This document shows, piece after piece, positions 56,785 through 64,000 of a stretch of DNA of 64,000 nt. The notes under the pieces are model-generated. The model was not told where the DNA came from and ran no database searches. It was given only the letters and a program-made list of their open reading frames with translations. Made by a program: the position numbers and the translations under genes. Source of the DNA: Aedes albopictus (Eukaryota; Arthropoda; Insecta; Diptera; Culicidae); contig NC_085137.1 in NCBI RefSeq assembly GCF_035046485.1, forward strand, positions 479,409,396 to 479,473,395, read 5' to 3'. How positions within the stretch are numbered: the first letter of the stretch is position 1; each line of letters begins with the position of its first letter.

Positions 56785-57770
56785 AGAAGTTCCCAGGAAA
56801 TGCTTTTAGGAGTTGCCCGGGAATTTCTGCAGAAGTTCCTTGGTAATTTATTCAGGACTTCTTCTATGCAATTCTTCCTTGTGTTTTTTCAGAAGTTTCT
56901 CCAGGAGTTCCTCGGAAATTCCTCCAGAAGCTCCATTGGAATTTTCCAAAGAGTTTTTTCGGGAGATCTTCGGAATTGTTTCCTGGAGTTCCTTGGTATT
57001 TTTTTTTTTCAGAAGTTTATTGGGAATTTCTCCAGGACTTTCTCGAAAATTTCTCCACGAGTTCCCCGCGAATTTCTGCAGAAGCAAGTACCTTGGAAAT
57101 TTCTTCAGGAGTTTTTCGAGAATTCTTCTAGCAGTTCTACTAGAAGTTCCTCGGAAAGAGATCTCGGTAGTTTTTTAGGCCTTCACAGGAAATTCATTCC
57201 CGGAGATTCCCAGGAATTTATCAAGTAGTTTCTCAGGAGTTTCTCCAGGAGTTCCATGTAAATTTTTCAAGGTATTCCTCAGAAATTTCTGCAGAAGTTC
57301 CTCGGGAATACCTCAAGAAGTTTCACGAGAATTCTTTCTGGAGTTCCTCGGAAATTTCTAGAAGAGCTCCCCGGTTGTTTCTCCAGGAGTTTCACGGAAA
57401 TTCCTTAAGGAATTCTTCTGAAATTCCTCGGAATGATCTCCAGGACTTCCAGGAATCTCTCCAGGAGTTCCTTGTCAATGTTTCCAGGAGATCCCTGGCA
57501 ACTTTTCCAGAAGTTCTGTGGAAATTTCATAATTTCCTTTTCAAGATTTCCCTAGGAAGTTCTCTGAGAATTGCTCAAGGAGATCCTCGGTAATACCTCC
57601 AGGAGTTCCTAGGGCGTGCCTTCAGGAGTTTCCCTGGATTTTTTTCTAGAAAATGCTTGGGAAGTTCTCCACGAGTTACTTGGAAAATCCTGCAGAAGTT
57701 CTACATGAATTCATTCAGAAGCTCCCCGAAAATATCTTCAGGAGATCCTAAACAACTCTGCCAGAAGCAC
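56785..57770 (+). repeat. Degenerate 12-bp array, forward arm
   Basis: Units near CAGGAGTTCCTCGGAAATTT with a longer-range register; frames 56800-57228 and neighbours are by-products. It flips near 57770. Confidence 0.75.
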
Positions 57771-58304
57771 TCCTGGAAAAATGTCTAAGGAATCTCCGAG
57801 AACTGCTGGAGAAATTTCCAAGGAATTCCTGGAGCAATTGCCGACGAACTCCTGGAGAAACTCCCGATGAACTCCTGGAAGAATTCCCGAGGAACTCCTG
57901 GAGGAATTCCCGGTGACTTCCTGAAGGAATTCTTGGAGAACTCCTAGCGGAATTCTCTAGAAACTCCAGGAGGAATTTCCGGGAACTCCTAGAGAAATTT
58001 TCGTTAGACTACTACAGAAATTCATGGGAAATTCTTGGATGAATTCCTGGAGGAATACTGGAGGAATTCGCGGGAAACTCCTGGAAGAATTTCCCAGGAA
58101 CTCCAAGAGGAATTGCCGGGGAACTTCTAAAGGTATTCGCGGAGAATTTTTGGAGGAATTTCCGGTTAACTACTGGAAAAGTTTCCGTTGAACTACTACA
58201 TAAATTCTCGGGGAACTCTTGGAGGAATTCGCAAACACCAGGAAGAATTTCCTCGAAACTCCAAGAGGAATTCCTGCGGAACTCATGAAGTAATTCTCGG
58301 AGAT
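57771..58304 (-). repeat. Degenerate 12-bp array, reverse arm
   Basis: Units now read AACTCCTGGAGGAATTCCCG. The arm is interrupted by the RTE at 58305 and resumes at 61515. Confidence 0.8.
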
Positions 58305-61300
58305 ATACATACATACATTTATTTGTTCAACATCATTAAGGCAAGACATAATCAACAATAGTACGCCACAATACTCGGTTCGTGGCTGCCGCTCTTCATC
58401 CTCGATCGCGCCCGATGCTCGCCAAGTCACGCTCCACCTGGTCCGCCCATTGTGCTCTCTGCGCTCCACGCCTTCTTGTGCCTACCGGATCAGTTGCAAA
58501 CACCAGCTTTGCAGGGTTGTTATCCGGCATTCTTGTAACATGCCCTGCCCACCGTATCCTTTCGGCTTTGGCCACCTTCTGGATGCTGGGTTCGCCGTAA
58601 AGTGCAGCGAGCTCGTGGTTCATCCTTCTCCGCCACACACCGTTCTACTGCACACCGCCGAAGATCGTTCTTAGCACGCGTCGCTCGAAAACTCCGAGTG
58701 CTTGTAGGTCCTCCTCGAGCATGGTCCATGTCTCGTGCCCGTAGAGGATCACCGGTCTTATTAGCGTTTTGTACATGGTGCATTTGGTGCGTGGGTGAAT
58801 CTTTTTCGACCGCAGTTTCTTCTGAAGCCCGTAGTAGGCACGACTTCCACTGATGATGCGCCTCCGGTTTTCACGGCTGACGTTGTTGTCAGCCGTCAGT
58901 AAAGATCCGAGGTAGACGAATTCCTCCACCACCTCGAAAGTATCCCCGTCTATCGTAACATTCCTACCCAGATGGATCCGGTCATTTTCGGTTCCGCCAA
59001 CCAGCATGTACTTTGTTTTTGAGGCATTCACCACCAGTCCGACCTTTGCTGCTTCGCGTTTCAGGCGGGTGTACAGTTCTGCCACCGTTCCAAATGTTCT
59101 AGCTATAATGTCCATGTCGTCCGCAAAGCACACAAATTGACCGGATTTTGTGAAAATCGTTCCCCGGCTGTTGAGCCCGGCTCGTCGCATCACACCTTCC
59201 AGAGCGATGTTGAAGAGTAGACATGAGAGTCCGTCACCTTGTCGCAGTCCCCGGCGAGATTCAAATGAACTGGATAGTTCACCCGAAACCCTTACGCAGT
59301 TTTGCACACCGTCCATCGTTGCTTTAATCAGTCTAGTCAGCTTCCCAGGAAAGCCGTTTTCGTCCATGATTCTCCATAGCTCTGCGCGGTCGATACTGCC
59401 GTATGCCGCTTTTAAGTCGATGAACAGGTGATGCGTTGGGACCTGGTATTCACGGCATTTCTGGAGGATTTGCCGTACGGTAAAGATTTGGTCCGTTGTC
59501 GACCGGCCATCGATGAAGCCGGCTTGATAACTTCCCACGAACTCATTTGTTTTAGGTGACAGACGACGGAAGATGATCTGGGATAGCACTTTGTAGGCAG
59601 CATTCAAAATAGTGATCGCCCTGAAGTTCTCACATTCCTTATGGTCGTCTTTCTTGTGAATGGGGCAGATTACCCCTTCCTTCCACTCCTCCGGTAGCTG
59701 TTCGGTTTCCCAGATCCTGACTATCAGCCGATGCAGACATGTGGCCAACTTTTCTGGGCCCATCTTGATGAGTTCAGCTGCGATACCATCCTTACCAGCT
59801 GCTTTGTTGGTTTTGAGCTGGTGAATGGCATCCTTAACTTCCCTCAGCGTGGGAGTTGGTTCATTTCCGTCCTCCGCTGCACTGGCGTCGTCGTTACTTC
59901 CGTTGCCGTGGGCTCCCGTGCCTACGTTTTCCACGCCGTTCAGGTGCTGATCGAAGTGCTGCTTCCACCTTTCGATCACCTCACGTCCGTCCGTCAAGAG
60001 GCCTCCGTCTTTATCCCTGCATATTTCGGCTCGCGGCACGAAACCGTTGTGGGATGCGTTGAGCTTCTGATAGAACTTCCGTGTTTCTTGGGAACGGCAC
60101 AGCAGTTCCATTTCTTCACACTCCGCTTCTTCCAGGCGGCGCTTTTTCTCCCGAAAGAGGCGGGTCTGCTGTTTCCGCTTCTGTTTGTAACGTTCCTCGT
60201 TCTGTCGAGTCCCTTGCTGCAGCATTACCGCCCTCGCTGCGTTCTTCTCCTCCAAAACCGTTCTGCACTCTTCGTCGAACCATTCGTTCCGTCGATTCCG
60301 TTCCACGTACCCGATGGTGCTCTCGGCTGCGTCGTTGATGGCTGCTTTCACTGTACTCCAGCAGTCCTCTAGAGGGGCCTCATCGAGCTCGCCCTCGTCT
60401 GGCAACGCGTTTTCGAGATTCTGCGCGTATGCTGAGGCGACATCCGGTTGCTTCAGTCGCTCTAGGTTGTACCGTGGCGGTCGCCGGTACCGTACATTGT
60501 TGATGACGGAGAGTTTTGGGCGCAGTTTGACCATCACCAGATAGTGGTCGGAGTCGATGTTGGCGCCACGATAGGTCCTGACGTCGGTAATGTCGGAGAA
60601 GTGCCGTCCGTCAATCAGAACGTGGTCGATTTGAGATTCCGTCTGCTGTGGTGATCTTTAGGTGTAACGATAAGGGAGGCTGTGTTGAAAAAAGATGCTA
60701 CGTATGGCCATATTTTTGGAGGCGGCAAAATCAATGAGTCGTAGGCCGTTTTCGTTTGTCTGCTGGTGGGCGCTGAACTTACCAATCGTCGGTCTGAATT
60801 CCTCCTCCTGGCCTACCTGAGCGTTCAAATCTCCTATGATGATCTTGACGTCGTGGCTTGGGCAGCGATCGTACTCGCGTTCGAGCTGCGCGTAAAATGC
60901 GTCCTTGTCATCATCAGTACTTCCGGAGTGTGGGCTGTGCACGTTTATTATGCTGAAGTTGAAGAATCGGCCCTTGAACCTCAACCTGCACATTCTTTCG
61001 TCGATCGGCCACCAACCGATCACGCGCCTCTGCATATCACCCCATCACGATGAAAGCTGTTCCCAGCTCGCGTGTCTTGCCGCAGCTCTGGTAGATGGTA
61101 TGATTACCTCTAAACGATCGCACCATGGATCCTGTCCAACACACCTCCTGCAGCGCTACGATGCCGAACCCGCGGTCCTTCAGTAGATCGGCGAGTATGC
61201 GGGTGCTCCCAATGAAGTTGAGAGATCGGCAGTTCCACGTACCGAGTTTCCAATCGCAAGTCCATTTTGTTCGCTGGGGTCGTTGCCGTTGGTCTCGGTT

Positions 61301-61514
61301 CGTATTATTCTGTTGCTGATTTTCCGTTACAATGGTTTCTTACGGCTGGCGCGTAGGGCCTGACACCAACCCCCTACTTTCCGGAGGACCATAGTGCACA
61401 GTTGAGCTTAGAGTTTTTCCCTGGCACTCGGACGTAGATCAGCCGCCCCTAACATGGGGATCAGACGCTGTTGTGAGCCGCTCCTCCTGGAGAACAGACG
61501 CTCAGGTTTGCCGA
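58305..61514 (-). pseudogene. Near-complete RTE-clade retrotransposon
   Basis: AATTCTCGGAGAT flanks both sides (58292-58304, 61515-61527); 3.2 kb is full RTE length. From the 5' side (minus): apurinic-type endonuclease with LGTWNCRSLN and IVALQEV (about 61050-61270), IIIGDLNAQVG (60658-61035), a basic linker, then RT with FIDLKAAYGSID (motif A), SRRGLRQGDGLSCLLF (motif B) and an intact FADD (59116-59127). The C-terminus has HETWTM and WAGHVTRMPD. The 3' tail is an ATGT-type repeat. Lesions: a frameshift near 61036-61050 and stops at 60658-60660 (TAA), 58645-58647 (TAG) and 58396-58398 (TGA). Otherwise the frame is open, including 630 codons (58645-60537). Not active. Clade by architecture. 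Confidence 0.95.
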
Positions 61515-62300
61515 AATTCTCGGAGATCTATTGGAGGAATTCCCGGGAAATTCCTTGAAAAAAATCCCAGGGAACTACTGAAGGTATTTCTGGAGAATCC
61601 TGGAAGAGTCACCGGGGAACTCCTGAAGGAATTCTCAGGACATTCCTGGAGGAGTTCTCGGGAAATTACTGGAGGAGTTCCCGAATAACTCTGGAGGATT
61701 TTATTTGTGAGAAACTTGAGCAAATATTTATTTTTGGGGAACCGCTGGACGAGTTTCCGGGCATTATAGGGAACTTTTTGCCATTATTGCTGGAGGAATT
61801 CTTGAAGAGTTTCTTTAAATATTCCGTTTAATTCTTGGAAGTATTCTTGGGGAAGCCATGGAGGTATTCGTGGGGGCTCCTGTAGGAATTTCCTAGGAAC
61901 TCCTAGAGACATTATCGTGGAACTCCTGAAGGACTTCCGGGGTACTTTTGGAAAAAATTCTGTGTATGTTCTGAAGAAAGTCTCAGGTTTATTATGGAGG
62001 AATTTCCGAAAAACTTTTATGAATTCTTGGGGAACTGCTTGAGACAATTTAAGAATAAATTCTCAGAAAGATCACAGACAAAAAGGTGAAGAAATCTAGT
62101 AGGCAACACAGAAAGTGCTTCTGGAAGAATCTCAAAAGGAACTGGTGTAGAAATCCCTAAAGAAATGACTTGTGGAGTTTCTGGAGGAAGTACTGGAATA
62201 ATTTCAGAAGCATGGCAAAAAATTGGGGCACTCTAAAAAAACTATTTAAGGAATTCCACAAGGATGAAATCCACAAGAAACCCCTGTAGGAATTTATATT
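61515..62300 (-). repeat. Degenerate 12-bp array, reverse arm continued
   Basis: Continues 57771-58304 after the RTE (GAGGAATTCCCGGGAAATTC units). Grades into AT-richer sequence at the right. Confidence 0.75.
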
Positions 62301-62321
62301 TTATTATTCTTCACACCAAGC

Positions 62322-62473
62322 CCGTGCACAAGGGGGGGTTTTGGGTGTTAAACCCAAAACCCAAAACCCAACCCCCCCCCCCTTACCGACGCTTCATACA
62401 CTAAGCGCCCCTCCGCCTTTTGCCGAAATTGGGAAAAACCCCTCCCTTGGCGCCACTTCTGTGCACGGGCCTG
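62322..62473. mobile_element. Small MITE with GCCCGTGCACA ends
   Basis: Inverted ends GCCCGTGCACA and TGTGCACGGGC about 150 bp apart. The interior has G runs, CCCAAAACCC repeats and a C run (62342-62382). Confidence 0.65.
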
Positions 62474-62479
62474 CTTCAC

Positions 62480-64000
62480 ACCCTTCTTACAGCATCATTT
62501 CGTTGAAATGCTATCAGATAAACGAATGTCAAAATTACTTACAGCAAAAGGAGGAACTTTACTAGAGCGCTCTATTTGGAAACAGAACAATTGCCATAAA
62601 CGTGCAATGGTTGTTACGCCCTCTTCACACGTTGGTCTAGATTTGGTGAGCTCGATTCATGCTATTTTTATGTTTTCTAACCGAGTCTGTCTCTGTGATT
62701 TTGTTACAATCACTTCGATTTCCGGTCTCAATCAGTTGGAAACCACTGTCCGAGGCGATGACGGAACAGGAAATGGAGTGCCTTTTCCATGTGACTGAGC
62801 TGGGCTACGGTTGACTGGGCACGACATATCGCGTGAAAAATATTAAAAATATATTACACTCCGCGACCGGGCAAGCAGGCGAGTGTGAGCGAACACGTGA
62901 GAAGAACAACGTGTAAAAAAGCTCACACCTCAAAGCACTACTTGCAGCAATTGGGTTCCGTTTCGACCGACAAGGAGTCGGAAGGAAGGCTCGTGCACTT
63001 ATGAAGCATTGCATTTCAACCGCTCATTACCTTTGGTGAAATGTGAACAAATTGTAATGACCGTTAGCACGGAGAGCCCAATGACCGATACGGTTCAAAA
63101 GGAAGAAAATCTTGCTTCGGACAACTTTGTTTGCATCACTAAACGAATAATTCAAACAATTTAACCTGCTTCTACCGGGGAGGCAGAACAAAAGGGGCCG
63201 CTGCTGCAGCCCATCTTGAGAGAACTGTGTAAACAAGAAATCTACTTCCGATAGGAAAATCCATTCGGAATAAAATATTAAAATGCATCTTTGAAAGCGA
63301 CGAGCAACTCGGCAAGATGTTTCCTCACAACAATGGAAGGCCACGTCTTGATGGGCCACTAGTCGCATGTAGGTACACTACTAGAACAGCTTTGAGTCGG
63401 ATGACAGTTTTGCACAAGTTTACTCGAAGATCTTTTAATAGTTAAAATCAATGTTGCCGATGCATTATTGAGCGACTGTTGGACCACCGACTACGACGAC
63501 GATGGCTTGATATCTTAAGAAAGTCACTCTATCGCCTTACCGCTGCTGTCGTCAATAGGCGTCAATAGGCAGAAGTCGTATCCGAGAAGTCATGTGTGAG
63601 AAGAGTCCTCTAACTCGGAACTAGATTTGAATAAATATCCAATTAGTTCTTAAGGTTTTTGTTTTGCCTGGACTTGTGGGTAAACAGGACAGTTTCTTGG
63701 AATGGACAAACAAGCGATTTGTTCAATTAATCACCGAGTTTGGAGCTCTGATAGGATGCTTGTTATGGGATAATCTGTTTCAGGATCCACTGAATTGTCA
63801 GAAACGTATTGAAGGCAGTTATTTGCTTAAGAACTTCTCAGTATTGAAAAGTTTTAATATCTTTTCGATATAGTGAAGTGACGTCTTAAATACTAATTAG
63901 CTATACAGCATATTTCTTGATGCAACCCTCCGTTGTGGTTCAATCCGCTAATACATCATCAACCAGGTTCGGTTTTATTTTCATTTTTTTTTCGATCCAC
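62480..64000. other. Low-copy stretch at window end
   Basis: No repeat family recognised. The frames 62508-62798, 63027-63368 (minus) and 63664-63873 are unsupported. The last follows a moderate acceptor (ending GGTAAACAG at 63689) and is open for about 60 codons, but is AT-rich with no domain. It would be in phase 0 and is the only weak candidate for continuing the 21590 donor. Confidence 0.3.

Noticed and set aside
56800..57228. 142-codon and overlapping 121-codon frames
   Set aside because: Same cause: frames through a degenerate 12-bp array.

Overview
This window looks like culicine mosquito nuclear DNA, most likely Aedes. The evidence is the very high density of small dispersed repeats: tRNA-derived SINEs (one ending in AGAAG triplets, as in Feilai), TA-flanked foldback MITEs, hAT and Helitron remnants, RTE-clade retrotransposons, and long degenerate arrays of a 12-bp unit close to GGAATTCCTCCA. 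This is inferred from sequence character; no database was searched. No rRNA, functional tRNA, CRISPR, bacterial or viral genes were recognised.

One host gene can be proposed, on the + strand. An initiator (TCAGTT, A at 14641) has a perfect DPE (AGACG) at +28 to +32, with a GAGA tract upstream. A 5'UTR-like stretch follows and is interrupted by an antisense RTE fragment (15021-16346). A short coding exon begins at 16912 (alternative ATGs 16909 and 16942) and ends at a GTGAG donor at 17012. A second exon (21472-21590) has a good acceptor, GC-rich third positions, an AAG|GTGATT donor and a compatible phase. The 4.46-kb intron between them holds an hAT, a SINE, a Helitron and a foldback element. 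No exon that continues the frame was found downstream, so most of the rest would be a giant intron or intergenic DNA. The protein was not recognised.

Layout: 1-1.24 kb low-copy; 1.24-3.49 kb a 12-bp array that switches strand; 3.49-6.29 kb two foldbacks and a dispersed repeat with a Helitron remnant; 7.4-9.6 kb MITEs containing SINEs, including a palindromic SINE insertion with target duplications; 9.8-13.8 kb a 12-bp array split by a TA foldback; 14.5-21.6 kb the gene start; 22-28.3 kb Helitron, SINE, (TA)n, 152-bp satellite, array and MITEs; 28.5-30.3 kb a composite repeat; 30.4-37.7 kb low-copy DNA with four small elements; 38-42.2 kb an array split by an hAT, plus an RTE copy; 42.2-44.4 kb low-copy; 44.4-48.8 kb a composite repeat with more 152-bp satellite; 49.3-55.2 kb SINEs, the second dispersed repeat, a LINE tail and an RTE copy; 56.4-62.3 kb a minisatellite and a strand-switching array that received a near-complete RTE; 62.3-64 kb a small MITE and low-copy DNA.

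The main value of the window is its datable nesting: target-site duplications can be read directly for several insertions. I did not find a convincing new multi-gene system.
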